Position numbers and translations under genes: made by a program
Part shown: positions 16,261-25,700 of the stretch, in pieces
Layout of the letters: the number at the start of each line of letters is the position of its first letter
Position numbering within the stretch: the stretch's first letter is position 1
From: JBFJVZ01 sp041623895
GTDB taxonomy: Bacteria; Planctomycetota; Planctomycetia; Pirellulales; Pirellulaceae
Direction of reading: 5' to 3'
DNA: 28,578 nt
NCBI GenBank assembly: GCA_041623895.1
Contig: JBFJVZ010000038.1
Location: 1 to 28,578 of the forward strand
The notes under the pieces: model-generated
Told to the model about the DNA's origin: nothing
Databases searched by the model: none
What the model saw: only the letters and a program-made list of their open reading frames with translations

Positions 16261-17451
16261 ATGCGGGTCACAAGTACAATTTTGCGACCGTCTGTGAAAG
16301 AGACGAGACCAGAAGACGCGCTTCCGGAAAAATTGAACAGTGGAGGTTTCCGTCCTTTTCCTTTTTGTGACGAAACAAAACGAGATCGCAACTCAGAGTT
16401 TCTGTTTGCTTTTGCTGCCGGGCTATCCGATCTCGCGTATGCTCCGGCAGCTTACCTGCAGTCAGTTCTCGAACAGGAAGGCGCGTCCGCGATCAGCATG
16501 ATCTCACCCGCGCCCTCTGCGGGTCTCGATCCGACGTTCGCCGTCGCGTTCATCTTGGACCGCCGCGGATGGCTGGCTGTACGCGGCAGCGACGACGGCA
16601 ATGATTGGGCTGAAAACGTCCGCATGATTCCCTTTTATCATTTGGGTTTCAACGGCATTTGGAAAAGCATCCGTGCGCGAGTCGAAGCGTGGATCGAAGA
16701 ACATCGAAGTGAATTCGATACCCTGATATTCACGGGGCATTCACTTGGCGGGGCCGTCACAACCTTGGCAGCGAGACATTGTTCACAGCAGCAACTGCCC
16801 ATCGAGGCGGTCATTACCTTTGGTGCTCCGCGCGTCGGATCACCTCGATTTGCCGACAGTTACAACGCCAAAATCGTTGAACCCGGGTCGAAGAAGCTAG
16901 GCGACATTACGTATCGCTTTGTCAATCTCAACGACCCTGTCGGAGAGGTTCCTCCCTGGCTGATGGGCTTTTGTCACGTGGGATCGCCCGAGCTTCATGA
17001 AACCCCGGCTGTCGGTATCAGCACCGCTCCGGGCACTACCTGGTCCGGGATGATCAATCTGACGCGGCTTGAGCGGATTTGTCTGGCATTGGATCAGAGC
17101 ATCGTCGATGCTTCCCAAGGCATCACTTGTCTAACTCTCCCGTTTCTGATGCCGGTGAAGCTGGGGCTACAAGCATTTCAAAACCGCGACTACCACAGCA
17201 TGTCCGTCTACGCTTCTCGGATCCAATACGAAATTGGGTTCAAGAACAAGTTACCCAACATGCCGCGCGCTACAACGGTGCGAACCAGCGGCCGAGCAAA
17301 GGCCGTCATCGCTTTTGCGATCCTGGTTTTGCTGCTCGGCTTGGGCCTGGCTTTCGTCTTCCCCTACATTCTGATGGGCCCACACGCGTTCTTGCTCATT
17401 CCACTGGCGTATGCACCACTGCTGATCAACATTCTTTCCGGTCCAACTTGA
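16261..17451 (+). CDS. Class 3 lipase-family hydrolase with C-terminal membrane anchor
   Basis: A 396-residue alpha/beta hydrolase of the Lipase_3 type. The nucleophile elbow GHSLGGA places the catalytic Ser at 161. VNLNDPVGEVPP gives the likely acid D225, and YHSMSVY near the end of the domain gives the likely His 312 (H239 is an alternative). ITFGAPRVGSPRFADSY is also typical of the family. It should hydrolyse ester bonds in lipids; the substrate is unknown. There is no N-terminal signal peptide, but residues about 345-395 form two hydrophobic helices, which would tether the enzyme to the inner membrane with the catalytic domain probably cytoplasmic. The start is well supported by AGGAGG. 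The gene is divergent from the 15659-16240 membrane protein. Confidence 0.87.
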   Translation: MRVTSTILRPSVKETRPEDALPEKLNSGGFRPFPFCDETKRDRNSEFLFAFAAGLSDLAYAPAAYLQSVLEQEGASAISMISPAPSAGLDPTFAVAFILDRRGWLAVRGSDDGNDWAENVRMIPFYHLGFNGIWKSIRARVEAWIEEHRSEFDTLIFTGHSLGGAVTTLAARHCSQQQLPIEAVITFGAPRVGSPRFADSYNAKIVEPGSKKLGDITYRFVNLNDPVGEVPPWLMGFCHVGSPELHETPAVGISTAPGTTWSGMINLTRLERICLALDQSIVDASQGITCLTLPFLMPVKLGLQAFQNRDYHSMSVYASRIQYEIGFKNKLPNMPRATTVRTSGRAKAVIAFAILVLLLGLGLAFVFPYILMGPHAFLLIPLAYAPLLINILSGPT

Positions 17452-17475
17452 TTCGTCACCGGGTTAAACGAACCG

Positions 17476-17497
17476 GCCAAAGTAATTAAGCTTTGGC
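17476..17497 (+). terminator. Weak hairpin downstream of the lipase gene
   Basis: GCCAAAG (17476-17482) and CTTTGGC (17491-17497) form a 7-bp stem with an 8-base AT-rich loop, 25 bases after the lipase stop. Only a short GCGTTTG follows, so this is at best a weak terminator or attenuator before trkH. Confidence 0.3.
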
Positions 17498-17537
17498 GCG
17501 TTTGCTTGATCAACCCCCGTGGCGTGATGCTTGACCG

Positions 17538-19157
17538 TTGAACTACCGATTGCTTTTTCGCCTGCTTGGTGTGATTTGCCTGCTGATCGGCGGATCGATG
17601 AGCTTTGCTTTGCCGTTTGCGTTTCCCGCACTGGCAAATCGGACGCATCTGCCGGCCGCCGAAGCGTTTGAGCAGCAGGGGGCTCGGGGCCTGATCGTCG
17701 GCATGGCCATCAGCCTGCTGATCGGCGCGATCCTGGTCTTTGTGGGCCGAAAAAGCCGCGGTCATCTGTACGCCAAAGAAGCGATGGCGGTCGTGGGTCT
17801 GAGTTGGGTGCTGGCAACGATTCTTGGTGCCCTGCCCTTTTACTTCAGTGGTGTCAGTAAAGCCGCAGGCGAACGGGTCACCATCGTGGAAGCGATGTTC
17901 GAATCGCAATCAGGTTTCAGTACCACCGGGGCCACAATCCTGACCGACTTGGAATCGCCTGAATTGGTCCCTCACTGCATCTTATTCTGGCGATCGTGGA
18001 CACACTTTTTGGGCGGCCTGGGCATCGTCGTCTTGTTCGTAGCGATCCTGGGTCAGGGCTCGGCGGGTAAAGCAATGATGCGGGCTGAAATGCCTGGCCC
18101 CAGCAAAGAAGGCAGCATGCCGCGGATGCAACACACGGCGCTTGTGTTCGCCGGCATCTATGTCGGACTGAACGCGATCCTGACAGTGATTTACATGTTC
18201 CAGGGCATGACGCTGTTCGATGGGCTGTGCCACGCCTTCGGCACAATGGCCACGGGAGGCTTCAGCACTTACAACGCCAGCTTGGGCAGATTCAACAGTG
18301 CCTGGATCGAATCGACCACGATTTTGTTCATGATTCTTTCCGGGACCAACTTCACGTTGCTGTACCTGACGCTGTTGGGCGGACCAAAACGTTTATTCCA
18401 CGATGTTGAGTTCCAAACTTATCTCGGCATCATTGCCGTGGTGACGATGGGGGTGATTTTTTTTGGCATCCAGGCACGCGACCACGGATTCGAGTCGATC
18501 GGCAGCGGGCTGCGATATGGTTTGTTTCAAGTCGTTTCGATTTTGACGACGACTGGTTATGGCACTGCCGACTTTGACCGCTGGAACAACTTTGGCCGCG
18601 GCATTTTATTGTTGTTGATGTTCGTGGGTGGCTGCGCGGGCAGCACCGGCGGCGGATTGAAGGTGATCCGGCACATCTTGTTTTACAAGATCTTGCGGCA
18701 GGAAATCGAACGGGCCCATCGGCCGCGCGTGGTCAGGCTGATTCGTGTCGGCGGCAGTCCGGTGGACGACCCGAACCTGATTCAAGGGATCGTCGTCTAT
18801 TTCTGTACGATCTTGGCGATCTTTGTCTTCTCGTGGTTATTGCTAATCACGTTTGAACCCAATAGCACTTGGGGGGCGCCCGAATCGGGTTCAGCTGCCG
18901 CTTCCTTGCTGACAGCAGCTGGCTCGGACGTGGACATGCAGGGCACGCTGGACGAAAAACTGCTCGATTCCGCCAGCGCGGTCGCCGCCACACTGAATAA
19001 TATCGGACCGGGGCTGGGTGTCGTCGGTGCGACCCAGAACTATGCTAATTTCAGCCAGGGGGCCAAGCTGCTGTTCATCTGGCTGATGATGCTTGGTCGG
19101 GTCGAGGTTTTCAGCGTGCTCGTGCTGATTTTTCCCACATTTTGGCGCCGCGTTTAG
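17538..19157 (+). CDS. trkH: TrkH/KtrB family potassium uptake channel subunit
   Basis: A 539-residue membrane protein with the four-fold pore-loop repeat of the Trk/Ktr superfamily. The filter segments are visible: SGFSTTGATI, MATGGFSTYN, ILTTTGYGTADF and LNNIGPGLGVVG. The first three keep the TTGYG-like core, and the fourth is diverged, as is usual. It should form the K+-conducting inner-membrane subunit driven by membrane potential or Na+/H+, normally gated by a cytoplasmic TrkA/KtrA ring; no trkA is in this window. The start is a TTG giving MNYRLLFRLLGVICLL, directly leading into the first helix. I see no Shine-Dalgarno site, and no better in-frame start keeps the first helix. The 85-base gap to the lipase gene contains a weak hairpin. 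Confidence 0.93.
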   Translation: MNYRLLFRLLGVICLLIGGSMSFALPFAFPALANRTHLPAAEAFEQQGARGLIVGMAISLLIGAILVFVGRKSRGHLYAKEAMAVVGLSWVLATILGALPFYFSGVSKAAGERVTIVEAMFESQSGFSTTGATILTDLESPELVPHCILFWRSWTHFLGGLGIVVLFVAILGQGSAGKAMMRAEMPGPSKEGSMPRMQHTALVFAGIYVGLNAILTVIYMFQGMTLFDGLCHAFGTMATGGFSTYNASLGRFNSAWIESTTILFMILSGTNFTLLYLTLLGGPKRLFHDVEFQTYLGIIAVVTMGVIFFGIQARDHGFESIGSGLRYGLFQVVSILTTTGYGTADFDRWNNFGRGILLLLMFVGGCAGSTGGGLKVIRHILFYKILRQEIERAHRPRVVRLIRVGGSPVDDPNLIQGIVVYFCTILAIFVFSWLLLITFEPNSTWGAPESGSAAASLLTAAGSDVDMQGTLDEKLLDSASAVAATLNNIGPGLGVVGATQNYANFSQGAKLLFIWLMMLGRVEVFSVLVLIFPTFWRRV

Positions 19158-19249
19158 CCTGGTTTTGAGCCAGTTTAACTTCGCCTGCGTGGTCACGCCT
19201 AAAACTTGGCCTGGGCTTGGATTTAGGCTGGATCAAGCACTTGGTACTA

Positions 19250-19369
19250 GGCTTTGTCTCAAAAGTCGTAGCCGGAGTCGCCAGACTTCGGTCCGCGTCT
19301 TGGAAAACCTGAATTCTGGCGAATCCAGCTACGTGTTCGCGATTATTGTCTGAGTTTTGAGACAAAGCC
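19250..19369. mobile_element. 120-bp MITE-like element with 15-bp terminal inverted repeats
   Basis: GGCTTTGTCTCAAAA at 19250-19264 is the exact reverse complement of TTTTGAGACAAAGCC at 19355-19369. Inside is a second, larger symmetry: GTAGCCGGAGTCGCCAGA at 19268-19285 pairs with 19315-19332 at 16 of 18 positions. The element has no ORF of its own and could fold into one long hairpin. Such features fit a non-autonomous miniature transposable element mobilised in trans. I see no convincing target-site duplication in the flanks. It lies in the gene-free stretch between trkH and the nfeD-like gene (19158-19481); the rest of that stretch shows nothing else clear. Confidence 0.65.
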
Positions 19370-19481
19370 GAGCACACGGATTCAGCCAGCGGCTCAGATC
19401 ACCATGAAACCGATGTTTTGAATCAGATCGTGGTGCTAAACTTGGTTGGTGCCCTTTTTATTTCCCGGTTCACTTTGCTGT

Positions 19482-21041
19482 ATGAACTTCCTGAATTTGC
19501 TCCGCATCGTCTTGCTTTTCGGACTGGTCAGCTGTCCCCTGGTGACGGTTGCGCAGGAACAGCCGGCCGAGGCAAACCTGGATCGGCCTGCAGACGTGAT
19601 CGCCGAGAACGCGATTGCTGTGGAAAAACTCGGCCCCCGGAATCGCAGTGCCGTCATCATCCCGCTGCATGAAGACATCAATCCGCTGAGCGGGGCGCTG
19701 CTGATGCGGAAGTTCAAGGAAGCTGTCGATTCGGGCGTCGATGTCATCATCTTTGACATTCACAGTCCCGGCGGATTCACCTACGTGACGTTTGAGCTGA
19801 TGGACATGATCTTGGACGCCAAGGATGTCGAGACGGTTGCCTTCATCGAGAAAGATGCAATCAGCGGCGCCGCGCTCATTTCGCTGGCATGTGACAAAAT
19901 CATCATGTATCCGGACGCCCGTATCGGTGACGCCGGCGAGATCGTGATGGGCGAAGACGGCGCGTTCCGGTACACCGAAGCGAAGAGCCGCAGCGTGTTG
20001 GCGCAGAAAGTCCGTGACACCGCCGAAGCAACCGGGCGGCCGATCGCGCTGGCCGAAAAGATGACCGATAAAGACATGGTTGTGTTCCCGGCAACTCATA
20101 AGACCAGCGGGCAGACCCGTTATTTTTCTGACAAAGAATGGGAATCGTTTGAGGACAGCGATAACTGGCAGCGCGGGAAGCCGATCCGTGAAGCCGGCGA
20201 GGAAATGTTCTTTACGGCCAACGGTCGCCGCGCCGCCGAACTTGGCATCGCCGACGTGACCGTGGAAAGCCGGCTCGAGTTGGCCGAGGTTCTGGGTGTC
20301 AAGACACCGATCCCCGTCAAAGAACGCACCTGGGTCGACACGCTGGTGTTCATTTTGAATTCAGGCTTCGTGACGTTCTTGCTGTTAGTGATCGGCATGG
20401 TCGCGTTGGTGATTGAGCTGGGTGCTCCGGGACTCGGGATCGGCGGTCTGACATCGTTGCTTTGTTTCGGGCTGTTCTTTTGGAGCCGTTTTCTGGGTGG
20501 CACCGCGGGTTGGCTGGAGGTCACGCTGTTTGCTATCGGCCTGGCGTTCATTGCCGCGGAAATGTTTGTGATTCCCGGTTTCGGCGTCGCCGGAATCAGC
20601 GGTATCGTGCTCACGCTGGGTTCGCTGGTGATGGCATCGCGGCGATTCCTGGTACCGACCAGCGGCGAGGACCTGACGAGTTTGGGTATTGATGTCTTGA
20701 CGGTTGTCGGCGCCTTTGCCGGATTTATCGTGGCAATACTGTTCCTAGCCAATTACATCGGCGAGATCCCCGGTCTGAGTCGATTGACTCTGAAACCTCA
20801 GCTGGCGGTCGAAGCCGGCGCGGCGGTCGACACGGCAATACCGGATGCGATGCTACCCGGTTGGCAACAGATCAACATTGGAGACGTGGGCACGGCGGTT
20901 TCGCCACTAAGACCCAGCGGCAAGATGCAGTTTGGGGATCTGATGGTCGATGTGGTCACCGAAGGTGATTTTGTCGAGACGGGCTGCGACGTCAAAGTGA
21001 TCGGCAAGCAAGGCGCAAGAGTGATCGTGCGTCAAGTCTAA
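19482..21041 (+). CDS. NfeD-type membrane-bound serine protease (long form)
   Basis: A 519-residue long-form NfeD protein. Residues 1-25 are a signal peptide (MNFLNLLRIVLLFGLVSC, cleavage near VAQ). Residues about 55-280 are a ClpP/SppA-like protease fold with the substrate-binding loop SPGG (IFDIHSPGGF) and the probable nucleophile S128 in ISGAALISLACDKI; the Lys partner is likely in the helix near SVLAQKVRD. About 300-430 contains four to five membrane helices, and 440-519 is the C-terminal OB-fold NfeD domain (VGTAVSPLRPSGKMQFGD). The family is linked to membrane protein quality control, often with stomatin/SPFH partners; none is seen nearby. The ATG at 19482 is chosen over 19446 because it begins the signal peptide. 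A membrane protein gene follows after 13 bases. Confidence 0.88.
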   Translation: MNFLNLLRIVLLFGLVSCPLVTVAQEQPAEANLDRPADVIAENAIAVEKLGPRNRSAVIIPLHEDINPLSGALLMRKFKEAVDSGVDVIIFDIHSPGGFTYVTFELMDMILDAKDVETVAFIEKDAISGAALISLACDKIIMYPDARIGDAGEIVMGEDGAFRYTEAKSRSVLAQKVRDTAEATGRPIALAEKMTDKDMVVFPATHKTSGQTRYFSDKEWESFEDSDNWQRGKPIREAGEEMFFTANGRRAAELGIADVTVESRLELAEVLGVKTPIPVKERTWVDTLVFILNSGFVTFLLLVIGMVALVIELGAPGLGIGGLTSLLCFGLFFWSRFLGGTAGWLEVTLFAIGLAFIAAEMFVIPGFGVAGISGIVLTLGSLVMASRRFLVPTSGEDLTSLGIDVLTVVGAFAGFIVAILFLANYIGEIPGLSRLTLKPQLAVEAGAAVDTAIPDAMLPGWQQINIGDVGTAVSPLRPSGKMQFGDLMVDVVTEGDFVETGCDVKVIGKQGARVIVRQV

Positions 21042-21054
21042 GCGGCGGTGATTC

Positions 21055-22008
21055 GTGGACGCTGCATCCCTACCAGCTGAATCGCCGGCGGAATCCACGG
21101 TTGACCTCACGGCCGAGTATTCAACGCCTCTGCTGGAAACACTCTTCTCCGGCAGGGCTCGCCGCTTTCGCCCACTGGGCAGTCTGATCTACGGAATCGT
21201 GGGCATCACCGTTTTCACCATGATGGTCTCCGTGTTTGCTGGCGGCTTCCTGGCGTGGGCCGATGACGTGGTGAATTCGCATGTGACATTCATCTGTTAT
21301 TTCCTGATCGCCGCAGCCGTTTACCCAACGGCGACGATGACGCTTCAATTCTTTGCCTCCCTTCGATTGCCGTTGTCGATTCGCATATTGCTGGTTTATG
21401 TAGCGGTCTTCGCGTTTCTCCGCGCGATAACCTTTGGGATCCAAGTACCCGTCACTGGATCAGCCGTCCTGGTGTGTGCCGGTATTTGCATCGGTGGTCT
21501 AATCCAGCAATGGTTCAATGGATGGTATGCGCTTAGCTGGGGGCAAAAGGCTGAACCGCCAGGCAAGATCTCGATCGCCGCACTGTTGGATCTGACGGCA
21601 GCGATAGCGATCACCATGGGATTAGCCTCCGCGGCGGAAATCGATCCCGGGCGTCTGTCTTTCTTGTTTCTCCCTTGGCTAATTTTGGCCCCCATCGGCA
21701 TGCAGGGCTGGGGACGCTTGACATCACTCTGTGCCGGCAGGAGAGACCGGGACTTGGGCTTTGCGATTTGGATGACTGGCAGTGCGGTTTGGGGTTGTCT
21801 GATCTTCCTGATCCTTGTGCTGGCCGGTTCAGGATCTCCCTTCGTACTGTTTGGCTTTCTCATCGGACCCGCGGTCGTCTTTGTCGCTCACTTGACCACG
21901 GTTGCCCCGATTGCCTGGCTGCGAGCGTGCGGCTGGAAATTCGAGCGGGTCGAACCGGTATCGACGAAGTCGGCTCAAACGGACGCAACATTCAGTTCTT
22001 CGATTTGA
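21055..22008 (+). CDS. Unrecognised polytopic membrane protein
   Basis: A 317-residue protein I do not recognise, with about eight hydrophobic helices from residue 42 onward (LGSLIYGIVGITVFTMMVSV through AHLTTVAPIAWL) and a short soluble N-terminus. No catalytic or transport motif stands out. The GTG at 21055, 13 bases after the nfeD-like stop, is the first start in frame; the upstream GCGGCGGTGA is a poor ribosome site. Tight spacing suggests cotranscription with the protease, and it might be a partner or substrate of it, but that is only context. Its last 34 bases overlap the 3' end of the convergent TM2-domain gene. Confidence 0.7.
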   Translation: MDAASLPAESPAESTVDLTAEYSTPLLETLFSGRARRFRPLGSLIYGIVGITVFTMMVSVFAGGFLAWADDVVNSHVTFICYFLIAAAVYPTATMTLQFFASLRLPLSIRILLVYVAVFAFLRAITFGIQVPVTGSAVLVCAGICIGGLIQQWFNGWYALSWGQKAEPPGKISIAALLDLTAAIAITMGLASAAEIDPGRLSFLFLPWLILAPIGMQGWGRLTSLCAGRRDRDLGFAIWMTGSAVWGCLIFLILVLAGSGSPFVLFGFLIGPAVVFVAHLTTVAPIAWLRACGWKFERVEPVSTKSAQTDATFSSSI

Positions 22009-22427
22009 GTATTCAGCGTCAGCGTATCGTAGACGTAACCCATGCCCAGCAACGCGCCGGTGCACAGAAATAGAATGCCCGTAAAGATTTTGCCCATGTA
22101 AATGCGGTGCAGCCCAAAGATGCCCAGAAAGACGTGCAACAGCCAGGCGACACTTTGATCGATGCGCCCCTGGTGGTAACGGCGACTGGCTTGTTCCGAC
22201 ATCGAGCGAATGAAAAACAGATCGACGATCCAACCGATCAGCAGCAAACCGCCCGTGCAAAACCAGAGAATCCCCGTCAGCGGTTTGCCGAAGTAAAAGC
22301 GGTGGGCACCCGTAAAACCGAGCAGCCAGAACAGGTAGCCGAAGAAAGCCGGATGCGTAGAGACTCCACCGGATTCGATCGGCGACGGTGCCGGGGCTTG
22401 GAAGGCTTGGAAGGAATTCGTTTGCAT
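21975..22427 (-). CDS. Tandem TM2-domain membrane protein
   Basis: A 150-residue protein with two consecutive TM2 domains. The first is around WLLGFTGAHRFYFGKPLTGI plus LLLIGWIVDLFFI; the second is around VFLGIFGLHRIYMGKIFTGI plus LLGMGYVYDTLTL. Each has the G-x-H-R-F/I-Y-x-G-K turn and the downstream W/Y-x-x-D signature. TM2 proteins are small helical-hairpin membrane proteins of uncertain role. Residues 1-25 are a proline-rich soluble lead. The ATG at 22427 (MQTNSFQAF) is chosen; the frame extends upstream to 22838, but that part overlaps dnaE2 and its promoter and looks non-coding. The 3' end overlaps the neighbouring plus-strand gene by 34 bases. Confidence 0.8.
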   Translation of the reverse strand: MQTNSFQAFQAPAPSPIESGGVSTHPAFFGYLFWLLGFTGAHRFYFGKPLTGILWFCTGGLLLIGWIVDLFFIRSMSEQASRRYHQGRIDQSVAWLLHVFLGIFGLHRIYMGKIFTGILFLCTGALLGMGYVYDTLTLNTQIEELNVASV

Positions 22428-22750
22428 CGGTTTTCCGTAGACTGGATCGAGTAGCGAGGAGGACTTGGTCCGGGTGATTCTTGCCAACTTGCCGCGACTG
22501 CCCAAAGCTGGTTCGCCCTGGGCGCGGGAAAAATCTGCGGATTCCGTGGGAGTATTCGCATCGGCTGGACCAATCTTGGCAACGGATGCGGTTTTATTTG
22601 CGTCGCATTCCCGTTGCCCCCCGTTTTTGCGGGGGATAGGGTGAACAGCAATCACGGCTCGGCAGGATCCTGGTCCTGCCAATCCCTGCTCCTGCCAGTC
22701 CCTTGAACAGATGTTTGAAACTAACCAACCTTGCGCCGCGGAAAAGTGAG
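22428..22750. promoter_or_regulatory. Divergent intergenic region upstream of dnaE2 with possible SOS box
   Basis: About 320 bases between two divergent genes. GAACAGATGTTT at 22705-22716, 34 bases before the dnaE2 start, matches the central 12 positions of the Gram-positive-type LexA box CGAACRNRYGTTYC and contains the near-palindrome AACAGATGTT. Upstream, GGCAGGA (22661-22667) and TCCTGCC (22674-22680) form a short inverted repeat, and TCCTGCC recurs once more within the next 20 bases. The LexA motif used by this lineage is not known to me, so the operator call is tentative. Confidence 0.4.
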
Positions 22751-25700
22751 ATGCAGTACGTCGAATTGCATTGCAAAAGCAACTTTTCCTTTCTGGAAGG
22801 TGCCTCGCATGCGGCCGAAATGGTTGAGCAGGCGGCAAACTTGGGTTACGCCGGTTTGGCGTTGACCGACCGTGAAACTGTGGCCGGGGTGGTCCGCGGA
22901 TTTGCGCCGGCCAAGGATTTGGGATTCAAGTACATCGTCGGCAGCGAAGTTCATCCCGACGACGCGCCGTCGATGGTTTTATGGCCGACCGATCGCGAGG
23001 CTTACGGCCACTTGTGCCGCTTGCTGTCCCGCGGACGGATGCGTTGCGAAAAAGGAAGCTGCGATTTATCGTTCAGTGACATCGCTGAATTGAATGACGG
23101 CATCATCGCCGGAGTACTCCCTGTCCGCCACAAAGGAAGCTCGGCGCAAGTCCCTGCAGCACCGTCGATCGGTCGTTTCTTGCGAGCAGAGTTCCGTGAT
23201 GTCTTTGGCGATCGCGGCTATCTGATCTGTGAACTTCATCGTGGCGTTGATGACGCCGAGTATGTCAGCCGGTTGAGAACACTGGCACTGCAGAATGATG
23301 TGCCTCTGGTTGCAGCCGGCGGTGCGCATTACCACACCGCCCAGCGAATGTTGGTGCACGACTGTGTCACCGCGATCCGTAATGGAACCACGATCAGCGA
23401 AGTCCATCAACATCGGTTTGCCAACAGCCAACATCATTTGCGCAGCTTGCCGGAGATCGCGGACATCTACCGCGATGTTCCCGATGCGATTGCCCGCACG
23501 ATCGAAATTGCGGATCGCTGTACGTTTTCGCTTGATGAATTGCGTTATGAGTATCCGGAAGAGATCGCGCCGCCGGGCATGACCCTGATCGAACACCTGC
23601 GGCGTTTGACCTGGGAAGGTGCTCAGCAGCGCTGGCCCGGCGGCGTGCCGGAGAAAGTGCTGGAGACAATTCGGCACGAGATGCAATTGATTGCGGAATT
23701 GCATTACGAAGCTTACTTCTTGACCGTTTGGGATCTGGTTCGATTCGCACGAGAGCGAAACATCTTGTGCCAGGGCCGGGGGTCGGCCGCCAACTCGGCC
23801 GTTTGTTACTGCTTGGGGATCACCAACGTCGATCCCAGCCAAAGCGACTTGTTGTTTGAACGTTTTGTCAGCCGCGAACGGAATGAGGCTCCCGACATTG
23901 ACGTCGATTTTGAGCACCAGCGGCGCGAAGAAGTCCTGCAGTACTTGTACGACAAATACGGCCGCGATCGGGCCGGCATGACCGCCACGGTCACGACCTA
24001 CCGGACCAAGAGTGCGATTCGCGAAGTCGGCAAAGCCCTCGGCATCTCCGCCGATACCATCGACACGATGTCAAAACTGGCGGGCAAGGATGAAGAGTTT
24101 TCCGAGCGGTGCCGGGCCAGCGGGCTGGATCCCGAATCGGAGATTGGCCAGCGATTCATCTACATCGTCGAATCACTAAAAGGATTCCCCCGGCATCTTT
24201 CCCAGCATGTCGGCGGGATGGTGATGACCGCCGGCAGTTTGTGCGAGTTGTGCCCGGTTGAAAACGCGGCGATGGAAGGCCGTACCGTGATCCAGTGGGA
24301 CAAAGATGACTTAGATGAGCTGGGCATCCTGAAAGTCGACGTACTGGCGCTGGGGATGTTGTCGGCACTGCATCGCTGTTTCGATTTGGTTGCAAAGCAT
24401 CACGGCCGTACGCTTTCACTAGCCAACGTGCCGCACGATGACCGGCCGACGTATGACATGATCTGCCGGGCCGACACGATGGGTGTCTTTCAGATCGAAA
24501 GCCGCGCCCAGATGAGCATGTTGCCCAGGCTGCGTCCCCGCTGCTACTACGACCTGGTCATCGAAGTCGCGATCGTGCGGCCCGGCCCCATTCAAGGCAA
24601 CATGGTTCACCCCTACTTGAAGGCTCGCGGCAATCCCGATTCGGTCGTCTATCCCAACGATGCGATTCGCGGCGTGCTGGAAAAAACGCTAGGCGTGCCG
24701 ATCTTTCAAGAACAGGCGATGCGGTTAGCGGTGGTGGCAGCCGGCTTCACTCCCGGCGAAGCCGATCAATTGCGCAGAGCGATGGCCGCTTGGCGGCGTC
24801 CCGGCGTGATCGATCAATTTCGCGTTCAATTGCTCGCCGGCATGAAGGCGGCCGGCTTGACGGGTGAGTTTGCCGATCAAGTCTTCAACCAGATTCGCGG
24901 CTTTGGGGAATACGGTTTTCCGGAGTCGCACGCAGCCAGTTTTGCCTTGCTGGTTTACGCCTCCAGCTATCTGAAATGCCATTACCCGGCGGCATTTTGT
25001 GTGGCCCTGCTGAACAGTCAGCCGATGGGCTTTTACGCGCCGGCGCAATTGGTATCCGATGCCAGAAAGCATGGTGTCTGCGTTCGCGGTGTGGACGTCA
25101 ATCACAGCGATTACGAATCGTCATTGGAGCCCGACCCCAATCGCGGGCAGCCGGCGATCCGCTTGGGGCTGCAGTCGATCCGCGGATTGCCAACCGAAGC
25201 GGCGTTGCGGGTGATGACCGTGCGGCACCAGGACGGACCGTTTCAGGATCTGAATCAGTTCGCCAAGACAACGGGATTGGCAAAGTCAGCCATCGCCACT
25301 TTGGCTGATGCCGATGCGTTTTGTTCGCTAGCCGGAGACCGCCGCGCTGCGGTTTGGCAATCACTTGGCCAACAGGCAACGCCCGGCGGACAGCCGCTGC
25401 TGGATGAAATCGACGATCACGAAACCGTACCCGATCAGCTGTCACCGATGTCACCGCTGGAGGAAGTCTACGCGGACTACAACACGACGGGCTTGAGTCT
25501 GAAAGCACACCCGATTTCATTTGCGCGTCGGGAACTACAGCAGCTCCGCTGTGTAACAGCATCGCAGCTAGTGGATCTTCGTGATGGCCGACATGTTCGC
25601 GTTGCCGGCTTGGTGCTGCTGCGTCAACGTCCGGGAACCGCCAAAGGAATCACGTTTGTAACTTTGGAGGATGAGACGGGAGCGATCAATTTGGTTTTAT

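Noticed and set aside
22428..22838. N-terminal extension of the TM2 protein to 22838
   Set aside because: It would overlap the dnaE2 start and promoter, and the sequence there has no TM2-like or signal features.
23066..23917. 283-codon antisense frame inside dnaE2
   Set aside because: Lies entirely within conserved polymerase coding sequence and shows no recognisable domain.
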